Part shown: in pieces, positions 1 to 9,769 of the stretch
How positions within the stretch are numbered: the first letter of the stretch is position 1
Layout: each line of letters begins with the position of its first letter
Assembly (NCBI GenBank): GCA_963807155.1
Contig: CAWEAZ010000031.1
Span: 372,001 to 436,000 of the forward strand
Length of the DNA: 64,000 bases
Source of the DNA: JACCZX01 sp963807155
Lineage (GTDB): Bacteria > Pseudomonadota > Gammaproteobacteria > Burkholderiales > Burkholderiaceae_F
Reading direction: 5' to 3'
Notes under the pieces: model-generated
The model's database searches: none
Told to the model about the DNA's origin: nothing
What the model saw: the letters and a program-made list of their open reading frames with translations, nothing else
Program-made: the position numbers and the translations under genes

Positions 1-180
1 ACCGATGGCAATCAGAACTCCGACGCGCGCGAGCCAGCTCGATCTCGACCGCAGCAGCACGAGCAGCATTGTCGCTGCCACGCCGGCAATCAACGCGATG
101 ATCGGCGGATCGGGCAGCAAAGCCTGCCATTGCAGCGCACAGACACCGATCACGAAGGCGACCAGCGCTGCCGATCTCAT
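1..180 (-). CDS. comEC: ComEC/Rec2 DNA uptake channel protein, N-terminal fragment
   Basis: Only the first 60 codons are present; the gene runs off the left edge. The minus strand reads from ATG at 180 as MRSAALVAFVIGVCALQWQA and continues with two hydrophobic stretches around a DPP turn, which is the usual ComEC N-terminus. ComEC forms the inner-membrane channel for transforming DNA. The frame is closed by a TGA further upstream, so the ATG at 180 is the natural start. Its position next to lolD/lolC fits the common beta-proteobacterial order. Identification rests on a short fragment plus context. Confidence 0.6.
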   Translation of the reverse strand, partial: MRSAALVAFVIGVCALQWQALLPDPPIIALIAGVAATMLLVLLRSRSSWLARVGVLIAIG

Positions 181-268
181 ACGACCGGCATCAGCCGCGC
201 ATCGGGCTTGCTGTCATCCAACAAGTCTACGCAGCGAAAGCGTACGAGACAGGCCCTAAACTCGACCC

Positions 269-820
269 ATGCCCCGCAAATTTTTTCGCAAGGTCATGCC
301 CAACGTCGACAAGGTGCGCGAAATGAAAGCGCTCTCGATGTTCGGCGACACCTTGTTTCACCCGGCGCTCTGGCACCTGAATCGTCGCTCTGCTGCCGGT
401 GGTGTCGCGGTCGGGTTGTTTTGCGGATTGATTCCGGGTCCGCTGCAAATGCTTGGTTCGGCGATCGCGTGTGTTTTCTTCCGCGTGAACCTGCCGTTGG
501 CGCTCGTCACGACCCTCTATACGAACCCGTTCACGATCGTACCGCTGTACCTGCTCGCCTACGAGATCGGTGGATTTACTCTCGGCGCCCGCGGCTTCTC
601 TACGCCGCCCGCGCTCCCCGAGTGGGAATGGGCGCACATGATTGGCTCGATGCAGGCGATGAGCCGGTGGATGATGAGCCTCGGCGCACCGCTCGCGGTG
701 GGACTGCTTCTGCTCGCGTCAATACTCGCGGCGCTCGGGTATGTGACGGTGCGCGGGCTCTGGAGCGTTTATCTCCGGCGCGCGTGGCATGCGCGGCGCC
801 ATCGCCCGCGCGCCGTCTAG
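269..820 (+). CDS. DUF2062 domain membrane protein
   Basis: This 183-residue protein has a basic N-terminus (MPRKFFRK), then two or three hydrophobic segments with a GLIPGPLQMLGS turn around residues 54-65 and the typical YTNPFTIVPLY motif around residue 84, all characteristic of DUF2062. A last membrane helix (residues 140-165) is followed by an arginine-rich tail. The family is of unknown function and sits in the inner membrane. It is divergent from comEC and convergent with lolD. The start was chosen because the family begins with this basic stretch. Confidence 0.8.
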   Translation: MPRKFFRKVMPNVDKVREMKALSMFGDTLFHPALWHLNRRSAAGGVAVGLFCGLIPGPLQMLGSAIACVFFRVNLPLALVTTLYTNPFTIVPLYLLAYEIGGFTLGARGFSTPPALPEWEWAHMIGSMQAMSRWMMSLGAPLAVGLLLLASILAALGYVTVRGLWSVYLRRAWHARRHRPRAV

Positions 821-827
821 AACACGT

Positions 828-1511
828 TCACGCCGGCGTGAGCCGGCCGTCCTTCAACCGTAACACCCGATCGCAACGGGACGCGAGCTCGGGATCGTGC
901 GTGACGATCACGACCGCCGTGCGGCTGCTGCGCGCCAGATCGACGAACACGTTGAAGACACCGCGCGCGGTATCTCGATCGAGGTTTCCGGTCGGTTCAT
1001 CGGCCAGCACGCATGCGGGCTTCGTGACGATCGCGCGAGCGATCGCGGTACGTTGGCGCTCGCCACCCGACAGCTCGCCCGGATGGTGCAGCACACGCTC
1101 TCGCAGCCCTACCGCGGCCAGCGTTTCCTTCGCGCTCGCTCGCGCGTCATGCAATTGCTGACGGCGGATCGTCAGCGGCATTGCGACGTTATCCAGAGCG
1201 GTGAACTCGGGTAACAAATGATGGAACTGGTAAATGAAGCCCAGACGCTCGTTGCGCAATCGACCGCGATCGACCTCGCTGAGCTGCGCGACGTCGCGCC
1301 CTTCGATCATCACTTGCCCGCGATCCGCCGCGTCGAGCCCACCGAACACGTGCAGCAGCGTGCTCTTGCCTGACCCCGATGCCCCGACGACTGCGACCAG
1401 TTCGCCCGGCGCCACATCGAGATCGGCGCCGCGCAGCACTTCCACGGCCAGCCCTCCCTCGCGGTAGGCCTTTTCGACTCCACGCGCGCTGAGTACCGCA
1501 CCGTTAGTCAT
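828..1511 (-). CDS. lolD: Lipoprotein-releasing system ATP-binding protein LolD
   Basis: ABC ATPase of the LolCDE machine, which extracts outer-membrane lipoproteins from the inner membrane and passes them to LolA. The 227-residue protein has Walker A GASGSGKST (43-51), the Q-loop YQFHHLLPEF (about 94-103, typical of LolD), signature LSGGERQR (147-154), Walker B VLADEP with GNLD after it, and the switch histidine in VTHD. The ATG at 1511 is preferred over one nine codons earlier because it overlaps the lolC stop by eight bases, the usual translational coupling in this pair. Confidence 0.93.
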   Translation of the reverse strand: MTNGAVLSARGVEKAYREGGLAVEVLRGADLDVAPGELVAVVGASGSGKSTLLHVFGGLDAADRGQVMIEGRDVAQLSEVDRGRLRNERLGFIYQFHHLLPEFTALDNVAMPLTIRRQQLHDARASAKETLAAVGLRERVLHHPGELSGGERQRTAIARAIVTKPACVLADEPTGNLDRDTARGVFNVFVDLARSSRTAVVIVTHDPELASRCDRVLRLKDGRLTPA

Positions 1512-2829
1512 AGCGCAGAGCCTCGGCCGGCTTGACACGCGACGCGCGCCAGCTTGGATACACCGTCGCTACCAGCGACAACACCATCGAGATCAGAGCG
1601 ATCGGCACAATGTCGCTCGCCCGCGGATCGGACGGCAACGAGCTGATGAAATAAATGTCTTTCGGAATCAGCGGAAAGCCGGCGATGCGCTCGATCGCCG
1701 GAAAAATCGTATCGAGGTTGTTGGCGACGAGTAACCCACTGGCAACTCCTAGCAGCGTGCCGAGTACGCCGATCAATGCTCCCTGCACCATGAACACCAG
1801 CATCACGCTGCCGGGACTGGCACCCAGCGTACGCATGATCGCGATGTCCGATTGCTTTTCCGTAACGGTCATCACCAGCGTTGAGACCAGGTTGAACGCG
1901 GCCACCGCAACGATCAGCGCAAGGATGATGAACATCATGCGCTTCTCGATTTGAACCGCGGAAAAGTAACTTCGATTCTGGCGTCCCCAGTCGCGCACCA
2001 TCACGCCGGGATCGAACGATTTTGCGAGTTCCAGCGCCACCTCGGGAGCGCGCTCCAGGTCGGTCAGCTTGAGCCGCACGCCTGTAGGTCCATCGACCCT
2101 GAACAGCCGCGCAGCGTCGCCGATATGGATCAGTGCCAGCGAGCTGTCGTATTCAAAGTGGCCCGAATCGAACGTGCTGACAACGGTGAACTGCTTAAGG
2201 CGCGGCACCACTCCGGCCGGCGTCACCTGGCCCTGCGGCGCAATCAACGTCACCTTCTCGCCCTTTAGCAGACCCAGCGTGCGCGCGAGTTCACCACCCA
2301 GAATGACGCCAAACTCGCCCTCGACCAGTGCAGTCAGCGGCGCTCCGCGCACTTGCAACGCAATCTCCGAAACCTGCGGCTCGGCAGCCGGATCGATTCC
2401 GCGCACCAGTGCGCCACGAACGCTCTCGCCGTTGGTCAACAGCGCCTGCGCGTTGATGTACGGTGCAGCGCCGATCACCTGGGGATTGCGGCGTGCGATC
2501 TGCTCGACCGCACGCCAATCGGGCAGTGCACCATTGCTCGCGAATACTTCGACGTGCGAGACAACGGAAAGCATTCGATCACGCACTTGATGGACGAAGC
2601 CGTTCATCACAGATAAAACGACGATCAGCGCCATCACGCCGAGCGCAATACCGATCATCGAAATGCCGGATATGAATGAAATAAATCCGTTGCGACGGCG
2701 CGCACGCCTGCCAGCACGCGTATAGCGCAGGCCGATTCGAAGTTCGTAAGGAAGGTTCAAGGAAGGAATGGAATTGACTGGAGCGCGGCGATTGTAGCCA
2801 AGCGGCACTTCAGTCGCTGTCGGCGGCAT
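1504..2829 (-). CDS. lolC: Lipoprotein-releasing system permease LolC/LolE
   Basis: Membrane subunit of the lipoprotein exporter. Conserved N-terminal block YELRIGLRYTRAG followed by RRNGFISFISGISMIGIALG (first helix), a large periplasmic domain, then three C-terminal helices with the LALIVAVAAFN and IMRTLGASPGSVM motifs (the coupling region that contacts LolD), ending with SRVKPAEALRYD. At 441 residues it is about 25 longer than usual, because the first ATG adds residues before the conserved YELRIG block; a later start such as a TTG just before it is possible. One permease gene is present, as in lineages with a single LolC/E-type protein. Confidence 0.9.
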   Translation of the reverse strand: MPPTATEVPLGYNRRAPVNSIPSLNLPYELRIGLRYTRAGRRARRRNGFISFISGISMIGIALGVMALIVVLSVMNGFVHQVRDRMLSVVSHVEVFASNGALPDWRAVEQIARRNPQVIGAAPYINAQALLTNGESVRGALVRGIDPAAEPQVSEIALQVRGAPLTALVEGEFGVILGGELARTLGLLKGEKVTLIAPQGQVTPAGVVPRLKQFTVVSTFDSGHFEYDSSLALIHIGDAARLFRVDGPTGVRLKLTDLERAPEVALELAKSFDPGVMVRDWGRQNRSYFSAVQIEKRMMFIILALIVAVAAFNLVSTLVMTVTEKQSDIAIMRTLGASPGSVMLVFMVQGALIGVLGTLLGVASGLLVANNLDTIFPAIERIAGFPLIPKDIYFISSLPSDPRASDIVPIALISMVLSLVATVYPSWRASRVKPAEALRYD

Positions 2830-2861
2830 TAAATCATTGCATTCAACCGTAAAATCAGTCG

Positions 2862-3840
2862 ATGCATTTCACGTTGCTTGTGGCCGGCGCGTTAGTGCCC
2901 GGCGAGTTGGCTATTGCATTGACGGCGTCTTTAGATACACCCACGTTGAAGACTCGCCTCTCGCGCGCGGCGCTCGTTGAGCCTTCGGTTCCATCCCAAC
3001 GCGTCGACGCACACTTTGGCTGGCTGGCGGACAAGCTGTTTGGTCAGGCTGAGCCTGCTCCGACCGCGCCATACGCGTATGCGCAGCTCACAGGTGCGGC
3101 AACACCCAGGTTCGTCTGGCATGCCGATCCGGTCCACATGGAAGCGGCACGCGATCATCTGATCGTGCAATCGCTCGGCACCGATGCGCCAACCCCACAA
3201 GGAATCGAGCGCGCTGATCGCGGTCGCAAACGAGCTCGCACTGAGTACCGGCTGCCAGCTCATCGACGTCGGGGGGTGCTGGTTTTTGTTATCCGACCAT
3301 GACTGGCAGATCGACACGCGTCCGCTGGCGGCGGTGAACCAAACCACGGTCGAGATGCCTGCCGGCCGCGACGCACAGGTCTGGAACCGTTTGCACAACG
3401 AAATTCAAATGGCATGGCATACGCACGAAGTGAATGCTCAGCGTGAAACGAACGGCATCCGAACGATCAATGCCATCTGGCTGCACGGCGGTGGGCGATG
3501 GAAGCCGTTGCCTCCGATCGAATTCACGCAGGTTCACTCCGTTGCGGCGGAGTTACAAGGCGCAGCACAGGCCGCCGGTGCTCGAGGCGCGCCGGCAGGG
3601 GCTCGACCGGCCGATAAGGCGCTCGTGGTTTTCGATGACGCATGGGTGTCAAGGCAATGCCAGGATTGGAGTGCGTGGCTGCGAGCGATCACCCATCTCG
3701 ACCGCACGCTCATTGCGCATTCTGAGGACTCGATCGATCTGATTTTTTGTGGCGATACATTGCGCACATTTGAATCGCGTGCTTCGGATCGATACAAACC
3801 TTGGCGTCGGCGTACGCTGGCGCAGGCATTCACCGAATGA
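2862..3840 (+). pseudogene. Phosphoglycerate mutase-like conserved protein, frameshifted
   Basis: Two overlapping frames make up one protein. The first (from ATG 2862) carries YAQLTGAATPRFVWHADPVH and DHLIVQSLG. The second (around 3190 to 3840) carries SALIAVANELALSTGCQLID, GGCWFLLSD, and the strongly conserved HNEIQMAWHTHEVN and INAIWLHGGG. These belong together in a beta-proteobacterial family found just upstream of recJ and often labelled phosphoglycerate mutase-like or regulatory; no enzymatic role is established here. The frame changes by one base between about 3165 and 3210. The end overlaps recJ as ATGA, so the downstream frame is the real terminus. Sequencing error or recent inactivation cannot be separated by eye. 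Confidence 0.6.
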
Positions 3841-5534
3841 CCCTACTCAGTGTTCGCGACTTTGACGCCGCGACGGCGCGCCGTCTGGCGGCCGAAGGAG
3901 TACCTGCCGCATTGGCACGCGCCCTTGCAGCACGTGGCATCGCAAGTGTCGCCGAAACCCGATTGGCGCTGGATGGACTGATGCCGCCCGGAACCCTGTC
4001 GCATGTGCACGACGCGGCAGTGCTGCTAGCAGACGCGATAGCAGCGGGCTCACGCCTGCTGATCGTTGCCGATTACGACTGCGATGGCGCCACCGCGTGC
4101 GCGGTCGGCCTGCTGGGACTGCGTGCGATGGGGGCACACGTCGATTACCTGGTACCCAATCGCTTCGAATACGGGTATGGATTGACGCCTGAGATCGTTG
4201 ATCTGGCCGCGCGCGCAGCACAAGGTCCTCCCGACTTGCTGATCACTGTCGACAACGGCATCGCGAGCGTCGAAGGTGTAGCGCGCGCGAACGAACTCGG
4301 TATCTCGGTGCTGGTCACGGACCACCACTTGCCGGGTGCCGTGCTACCGGCCGCCGCCTGCATCGTTAATCCAAATCAGGCGGGTTGCGGATTCCCGAGC
4401 AAGCATTTGGCGGGCGTCGGTGTGATGTTCTATGTTCTGCTCGCACTCCGAGCCGAGCTGCGCGCGCGCGAAACTTTTGACATTGCATCACAGCCTCGCC
4501 TCGATCAGCTGCTCGATCTCGTCGCACTCGGCACCGTGGCTGACGTCGTCAAGCTCGATCGCAACAACCGCATCTTGATCGGGCAAGGTTTGCAGCGGAT
4601 TCGTCAGGGCAGGCTGCGCCCCGGCATCGCCGCGTTGTTTCAGATCGCCGGCAAGGATGCACGAGTGGCCAGTGCACGCGATCTTGGCTTCGCAATCGGT
4701 CCGCGCATTAACGCAGCGGGGCGGCTAACCGACATGACGATCGGCATCGAATGTCTGATCACCGACAGCTTCGAGCGCGCAATCGAGCTTGCGCGTCAGC
4801 TCGATCAATTGAATCGGGACCGTCGTGATATCGAAAGCGACATGCAACTCGATGCGCTGGCGGTGCTCGACGACAACGACGTCGCCGCGCGCAGCACGAT
4901 CTGCCTTTACAACGAGGACTGGCACCAGGGCGTGATCGGACTGGTCGCGTCAAGAATCAAGGAAAAGTATCACCGGCCGACGATCGCATTTGCGCGAGCA
5001 AACGACGGCGAGCTACGCGGATCGGGCCGCTCGATCGAAGGCGTGCATTTGCGCGACACGCTCGACCTGGTGACCAAGCAGGCACCCTCCCTGGTGCGCC
5101 GCTTCGGAGGCCACGCGATGGCAGCAGGCTTGACGATGCCCGCATCGAGCTACGACAGCTTCGTTTCGGCATTCGAAGCCGCCACACGCGCATCGTGTGA
5201 TCGAACGCTTTTTGAGCGCACGATCACGACCGATGGCGCACTAGCTGCGAACGAAGTCGTGCTGTCGCTGATCGAAGCGATCGATTCGCACGTATGGGGG
5301 CAGGGATTTCCGGCGCCGCTGTTCGATAACGAGTTCGTCGTCGTCGAACAACGCCTGGTCAAGGATCGGCATCTAAAGCTACGCCTCGACCTCGATGGCC
5401 GCCTCTTCGATGCGATTTGGTTTTCCCGCACCGAACAAGTGCCTCGCACGGTGCGGCTGGCGTATCGCCCGGTCGCCGACGACTACATGGGTGAGCGTCG
5501 CTTGCAGCTGGTGATCGAACATGCCGCCCTATAA
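3837..5534 (+). CDS. recJ: Single-stranded-DNA-specific 5'-3' exonuclease RecJ
   Basis: DHH-superfamily exonuclease used in RecF-pathway recombination, mismatch and base-excision repair. The 565-residue protein has motif I ADYDCDG (78-84), motif II TVDNGIAS, the DHH of TDHHLPG, IGPRINAAGRL in the core, and the DHHA1 region with GSGRSIEG and RRFGGHAMAAGLT (GGHxxAAG). Length matches the family (about 560-580). The ATG at 3837 is taken, giving MTLLSVRDFD and an ATGA overlap with the preceding gene; an in-frame ATG 12 codons earlier would lie inside that gene. Confidence 0.95.
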   Translation: MTLLSVRDFDAATARRLAAEGVPAALARALAARGIASVAETRLALDGLMPPGTLSHVHDAAVLLADAIAAGSRLLIVADYDCDGATACAVGLLGLRAMGAHVDYLVPNRFEYGYGLTPEIVDLAARAAQGPPDLLITVDNGIASVEGVARANELGISVLVTDHHLPGAVLPAAACIVNPNQAGCGFPSKHLAGVGVMFYVLLALRAELRARETFDIASQPRLDQLLDLVALGTVADVVKLDRNNRILIGQGLQRIRQGRLRPGIAALFQIAGKDARVASARDLGFAIGPRINAAGRLTDMTIGIECLITDSFERAIELARQLDQLNRDRRDIESDMQLDALAVLDDNDVAARSTICLYNEDWHQGVIGLVASRIKEKYHRPTIAFARANDGELRGSGRSIEGVHLRDTLDLVTKQAPSLVRRFGGHAMAAGLTMPASSYDSFVSAFEAATRASCDRTLFERTITTDGALAANEVVLSLIEAIDSHVWGQGFPAPLFDNEFVVVEQRLVKDRHLKLRLDLDGRLFDAIWFSRTEQVPRTVRLAYRPVADDYMGERRLQLVIEHAAL

Positions 5535-5567
5535 TTCGGCGCTCATCGAAAAACATCAAAGGACATC

Positions 5568-6672
5568 ATGGAAGCCGAGCGCCTGAACCAGATTGAAGGC
5601 ACCGTAGCGGACTTGCGCACTCGCCTGTCCGAACTGCGGAGGTATCTTTGACGTCGATGTGAAGGAACGCCGGCTTGAAGAGATCGGCCAGGCGCTTGAA
5701 GATCCGAAAGTCTGGGAAGATCAGAAGCGCGCTCAAGAACTGGGCAGAGAGAAGAAAAGCGCAGAAACGATCGTGCAGAAGATGCGCACTCTCGAATCCG
5801 CCGTGAGCGATTCGGGCGAGTTGTTCGCAATGGCACGTAGCGACGCTGACGAAGCAACGCTGGTTGCGGTCGATGCCGATGTCGCCGCGTTGGCCAAGCA
5901 GGTCGCCGAGCTCGAGTTCCAGCGGATGTTCAACAATCCGCTCGATCCAAACAACTGCTTCATAGAGATTCAAGCGGGTGCCGGTGGGACCGAAGCGCAG
6001 GACTGGGCGTCGATGCTCGAGCGTATGTACCTGCGCTACGCCGAGCGCCGCAAGTTCAAATCCGAATTGCTCGATGAAACGAGCGGCGAAGTCGCCGGCA
6101 TCAAGGGCGCAACGATCAAGCTGGTAGGCGATTACGCCTTCGGCATGCTGCGCACCGAAACGGGAATTCACCGGCTCGTGCGCAAGTCGCCGTTCGATTC
6201 GAACGCGCGCCGGCATACATCCTTCGCCAGCGTGTTCGTGTATCCGGAAGTCGACGAAACGATCGAGGTCGAGGTCAATCCGGCCGATTTGCGCGTCGAT
6301 GTCTACCGCGCGTCCGGCGCCGGTGGCCAGCACGTCAACAAGACCGAATCGGCGGTACGCATTACGCATCTGCCCAGCAGCATCGTCGTGCAGAGCCAGA
6401 ATGATCGCAGCCAGCACCGCAATCGCGCCGAAGCGATGGCGATGCTGAAATCGAAGCTGTATGAACAGGAGCTACGCAAGCGGCAGGCGCAACAGACTGC
6501 GCTCGAGGATTCGAAGACCGACATCGGCTGGGGTCATCAGATCCGCTCGTACGTGCTCGATCAGTCGCGAATCAAGGATCTGCGCACCAATTATGAGGTT
6601 GGCAACACGCAGGCGGTGCTCGACGGTGATCTGGACGACTTCATCGAAGCCAGCTTGAAGCAAGGCGTTTGA
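5568..6672 (+). CDS. prfB: Peptide chain release factor 2 (programmed +1 frameshift)
   Basis: RF2 recognises UGA and UAA and triggers peptide release. It is read in two frames. ATG 5568 gives 27 codons ending in Leu (CTT 5646-5648), then UGA 5649-5651 is bypassed by a +1 shift and reading resumes at GAC (5650) as DVDVKERRLEEI. The product is 367 residues. Visible motifs are the anticodon-like tripeptide SPF in RKSPFDSNARR and the catalytic GGQ in SGAGGQHVNKTE. The preceding ORF has a large uncharged gap of only 33 bp, and the SDR gene follows immediately. Confidence 0.95.
5638..5652 (+). promoter_or_regulatory. prfB autoregulatory +1 frameshift site
   Basis: An internal Shine-Dalgarno-like GGAGG (5638-5642) sits three bases before CTT TGA C (5646-5652). 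This matches the conserved RF2 recoding site, where low RF2 lets the ribosome slip +1 at CTT instead of terminating at UGA. Confidence 0.93.
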
Positions 6673-6699
6673 TGCAGACACTGCCGCCCTCTGACGATC

Positions 6700-7434
6700 T
6701 TGACCGGCGCTTCGCGCGGGCTGGGAGCTGCCATCGCAGAGCAACTCTTGCAGCGCGGCGCAGCGCTGCTCACGATGTCGCGCCATCCGGATCAGGCGCT
6801 GAGCGCAAGAGCTACGGAGACAGGCGCGCCGCTCGAGCAGTGGGCGATCGATCTTGCCGATGGTGTGTCGGCGTCGACGCGGCTGGAGGCGTGGCTGACC
6901 AGCCGGCAGAACGCCTTTTCATCGGCGACCTTGATCAATAACGCGGCCCTCGCGGGCAAGGCAGGACCGATCGGCGAAAGCGACCCAGCAGCACTTGCCG
7001 CGGTACTGCGCGTGGGACTCGAGGCGCCGATGCTGTTGACCCGAGCGTTTTTGCGCGCGACGCGCGACTGGCGTATTCCGCGCAGGGTTCTGAACATTTC
7101 ATCCGGCGCTGGCAAGAAGCCGTTGAGCGGCACCGCAGCGTACTGCGCCGCCAAGGCGGGCTTAGATCACTTTTCGCGCGTGGTCGCACTTGACGAAGCT
7201 CACACGCCGAACAGTGCGATGATCGTCTCGCTGGCACCCGGCGTCATCGATACCGACATGCAGACAGAGCTGCGCGAATCCGATCCGCGTGCGTTTCCAA
7301 ATCAGCCGTTGTTTGCTGCGATGAAGAGCGAAGGGCAACTCGCCTCAGCCGACGCCGCTGCCATCAAGGTCCTGGCTTTTCTGGACCGACCGGACTTCGG
7401 TACCCATCCTGTCGCTGACGTGCGCGACCCCTAA
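6700..7434 (+). CDS. Short-chain dehydrogenase/reductase (SDR)
   Basis: NAD(P)-dependent oxidoreductase of the classical SDR family. It shows the glycine-rich cofactor motif TGASRGLG, the structural LINNAAL (NNAG-like), the catalytic Ser in ISSGAGKK, and YCAAKAG (YxxxK). SLAPGVIDTDMQ follows the catalytic site, typical of sepiapterin-reductase-like or YciK-like members; the substrate is unknown. The open frame only allows a TTG at 6700, placing the nucleotide motif at residue 2, which is too short. ATG 6672 (TGATG overlap with prfB) followed by a one-base shift near 6687-6690 would give MQTLPPLTILTGASRG, a normal N-terminus, so a small indel is likely. Confidence 0.75.
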   Translation: MTGASRGLGAAIAEQLLQRGAALLTMSRHPDQALSARATETGAPLEQWAIDLADGVSASTRLEAWLTSRQNAFSSATLINNAALAGKAGPIGESDPAALAAVLRVGLEAPMLLTRAFLRATRDWRIPRRVLNISSGAGKKPLSGTAAYCAAKAGLDHFSRVVALDEAHTPNSAMIVSLAPGVIDTDMQTELRESDPRAFPNQPLFAAMKSEGQLASADAAAIKVLAFLDRPDFGTHPVADVRDP

Positions 7435-7438
7435 GCCG

Positions 7439-8944
7439 ATGAGTGACTCCAAAGAGCCATCGCCAGTCGACGAGAACCAGATCATCGCGGAGCGGCGCGC
7501 AAAGCTCGCGGCGTTGCGCGCGACCGGCCCCGCCTTTCCAAACGATTTTCAGCGCACGCACCTCGCCGATGAGTTGCACGTCAAGTACGGCGCGCGCGAA
7601 CGCGACACCCTCGCGCAGGAAAATATCGAGGTCTCGGTTGCAGGCCGCATGATGCTGAAGCGTCTGATGGGCAAAGCGAGCTTCGCGACGGTGCAGGACG
7701 GCAGCGGCCGCATTCAGTTTTACGTCGCCGACGATGAAGTTGGCAAAGACATACACGATGAGTTCAAGCGCTGGGATATTGGCGACATCATCGCGGCGCG
7801 CGGTGTCGTGTTCAAGACGCTGAAAGGCGAATTGAGTATTCGCTGCACCGAGCTACGCCTGCTCGCCAAATCGTTGCGTCCGCTGCCCGACAAGTTTCAC
7901 GGGCTCGAAGATCGCGAGCTTCGTTACCGGCAGCGCTACGTTGACCTGATAATGAGCGACGAGACGCGCAAGTTGTTCGTGACTCGCAGCAAGGCGATCA
8001 CCGCGATGCGCGATTTCATGGTCGCTGACGGCTTTCTCGAGGTCGAAACGCCGATGCTGCAGATCATTCCGGGCGGCGCCGTGGCCAAGCCATTCGTGAC
8101 GCACCATAACGCGCTCGGTATCGATATGTTCCTGCGTATCGCGCCCGAGCTTTTTCTGAAACGCCTGGTTGTCGGCGGTTACGAAAGAGTCTTCGAGATC
8201 AACCGCAATTTTCGCAACGAAGGCATGTCGCCGCGGCATAACCCAGAATTCACGATGCTCGAGTTTTACGCGGCGTACGAAAACTACAAGTGGCTGATGG
8301 ATTTCACCGAGCGGCTGGTCAATCACGTGGCATTGGCAACGACAGGCTCGGCGCGCATTGAATACCAGGGCCAGACGATCGAGCTGACGCCGCCGTTTGC
8401 TCGCCTTACGACCGTTCAAGCGATCCGGCTTCACGCACCGCAATACTCGGACGAACAATTGGTGGACCGTGCCTTCCTGCATCGCGAACTGCGCACCAAG
8501 GGAAGCACTCATTCCGATGAAGCGGGGCTTGGCGCCTTGCAGCTTGCGATGTTTGAAGAGGTGGCCGAAGACAAGCTTATTCAGCCGACCTTTATCGTCG
8601 ACTATCCGGTCGAGGTGTCACCGCTGGCGCGCGCGTCAGATTCACAGCCGGACATCACTGAAAGGTTTGAACTGTTTATCGCCGGCCGCGAAATCGCAAA
8701 CGGCTTTTCCGAGTTGAATGACCCCGAAGACCAGGCGGCTCGCTTCAACGAACAGGCGAAAGCGAAAGACGCCGGCGATGAAGAGGCGATGTATTACGAC
8801 GCCGACTATGTGCGTGCACTCGAGTACGGCATGCCGCCTACGGCAGGATGCGGCGTCGGCATTGACAGAGTCGTGATGATGCTGACCGACTCGGCCAACA
8901 TCCGCGACGTCATCTTGTTTCCGCACATGAGACCGGAAGCGTAG
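7439..8944 (+). CDS. lysS: Lysyl-tRNA synthetase, class II
   Basis: Charges tRNA-Lys with lysine. The 501-residue protein (family about 500-505) has an N-terminal OB-fold anticodon-binding domain (GRMMLKRLMGKASFATVQDG, about residues 68-87), motif 2 FRNEGMSPRHNPEFTMLEFY and motif 3 GCGVGIDRVVMMLT followed by ILFPHMRPE. It starts four bases after the SDR stop and lies in the recJ-prfB-lysS series common in beta-proteobacteria. The TAG stop abuts the next GTG start. Confidence 0.97.
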   Translation: MSDSKEPSPVDENQIIAERRAKLAALRATGPAFPNDFQRTHLADELHVKYGARERDTLAQENIEVSVAGRMMLKRLMGKASFATVQDGSGRIQFYVADDEVGKDIHDEFKRWDIGDIIAARGVVFKTLKGELSIRCTELRLLAKSLRPLPDKFHGLEDRELRYRQRYVDLIMSDETRKLFVTRSKAITAMRDFMVADGFLEVETPMLQIIPGGAVAKPFVTHHNALGIDMFLRIAPELFLKRLVVGGYERVFEINRNFRNEGMSPRHNPEFTMLEFYAAYENYKWLMDFTERLVNHVALATTGSARIEYQGQTIELTPPFARLTTVQAIRLHAPQYSDEQLVDRAFLHRELRTKGSTHSDEAGLGALQLAMFEEVAEDKLIQPTFIVDYPVEVSPLARASDSQPDITERFELFIAGREIANGFSELNDPEDQAARFNEQAKAKDAGDEEAMYYDADYVRALEYGMPPTAGCGVGIDRVVMMLTDSANIRDVILFPHMRPEA

Positions 8945-9769
8945 GTGTTGGAGCAGCAGCGGCTGCACCGGCTAATCACTCGCCTGCACGCGCGCGCGCA
9001 GCCACCGCTTCCCACAGGCCTGATCGCACTGATCATCGACGGCACACGCGTAGGGGATGCTCAACCTGTCGTGGCCCGCTTCATTGCCGAGAAAGTCGAC
9101 GGTTTCAGGCTGAGCAAAGAGACGTTGGTTCTTGCCGACAGCACACTCGATTTCGAGGCACGCTCGGAGCGATTTGCCGATGCCGCCAGGCGGCTGCGAG
9201 ACGCCGGCATGATCACTGGCTGGCGCGACGAAGCGCTATCGGTCGGCAATCCTCCACTAGCCGTGATTGAACGCGCAGCATGTCGGCCGCTTGGCATCGT
9301 CACCGAGGCGGTACATTTGAACGCCTACGTCGATACAGACACCCTGCTCGTAGCCAGGCGCGCGGCGCACAAGCAAATCGATCCGGGCCTTTGGGATAAC
9401 CTGGTCGGAGGCATGGTGCCTGCCGGCGAGTCGCTTCAGCGCGCTCTCGCGCGCGAAGCATGGGAAGAAGCCGGGTTGCAACTCGATCGTCTTCAGGTAG
9501 AACGCGGCCGACTATTTCACGTACGCCGCCCTGTGACCGAAGGGATGCAATCCGAAATCATTCACACGTTCGACACATCGCTGCCACCCGGCTTGCATCC
9601 ACACAATCGCGATGGTGAAGTCGATGCAATCGAGCAACGAAAGGTGGAAGACGTCATCAGCGCCATCGAGCGCGACGAGTTCACGCTCGAATCCGCGCTG
9701 GTCACGCTCGAGAGCATCGCACGGCGCAGCGCTGTCAAAACTCCAGCCGGACTGTTCCGCGTCAGCTAG
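8945..9769 (+). CDS. Nudix hydrolase with DUF4743 N-terminal domain
   Basis: A 274-residue protein starting at GTG 8945, directly after the lysS stop. The N-terminal half (about 1-115) resembles the DUF4743 domain that precedes some Nudix domains. The Nudix box GX5EX7REUXEEXGU reads GGMVPAGESLQRAL, then AREAWEEAGL, around residues 155-180. Proteins of this architecture are related to thiamine-pyrophosphokinase-associated Nudix enzymes; the substrate is not evident. It probably shares a transcript with lysS, and converges with iscX, overlapping it by four bases. Confidence 0.85.
   Translation: MLEQQRLHRLITRLHARAQPPLPTGLIALIIDGTRVGDAQPVVARFIAEKVDGFRLSKETLVLADSTLDFEARSERFADAARRLRDAGMITGWRDEALSVGNPPLAVIERAACRPLGIVTEAVHLNAYVDTDTLLVARRAAHKQIDPGLWDNLVGGMVPAGESLQRALAREAWEEAGLQLDRLQVERGRLFHVRRPVTEGMQSEIIHTFDTSLPPGLHPHNRDGEVDAIEQRKVEDVISAIERDEFTLESALVTLESIARRSAVKTPAGLFRVS

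Noticed and set aside
130..1161. A 343-codon open frame on the plus strand opposite comEC, DUF2062 and lolD
   Set aside because: It is arginine-rich with no motif and overlaps well-supported genes on both strands; a GC-rich shadow frame.
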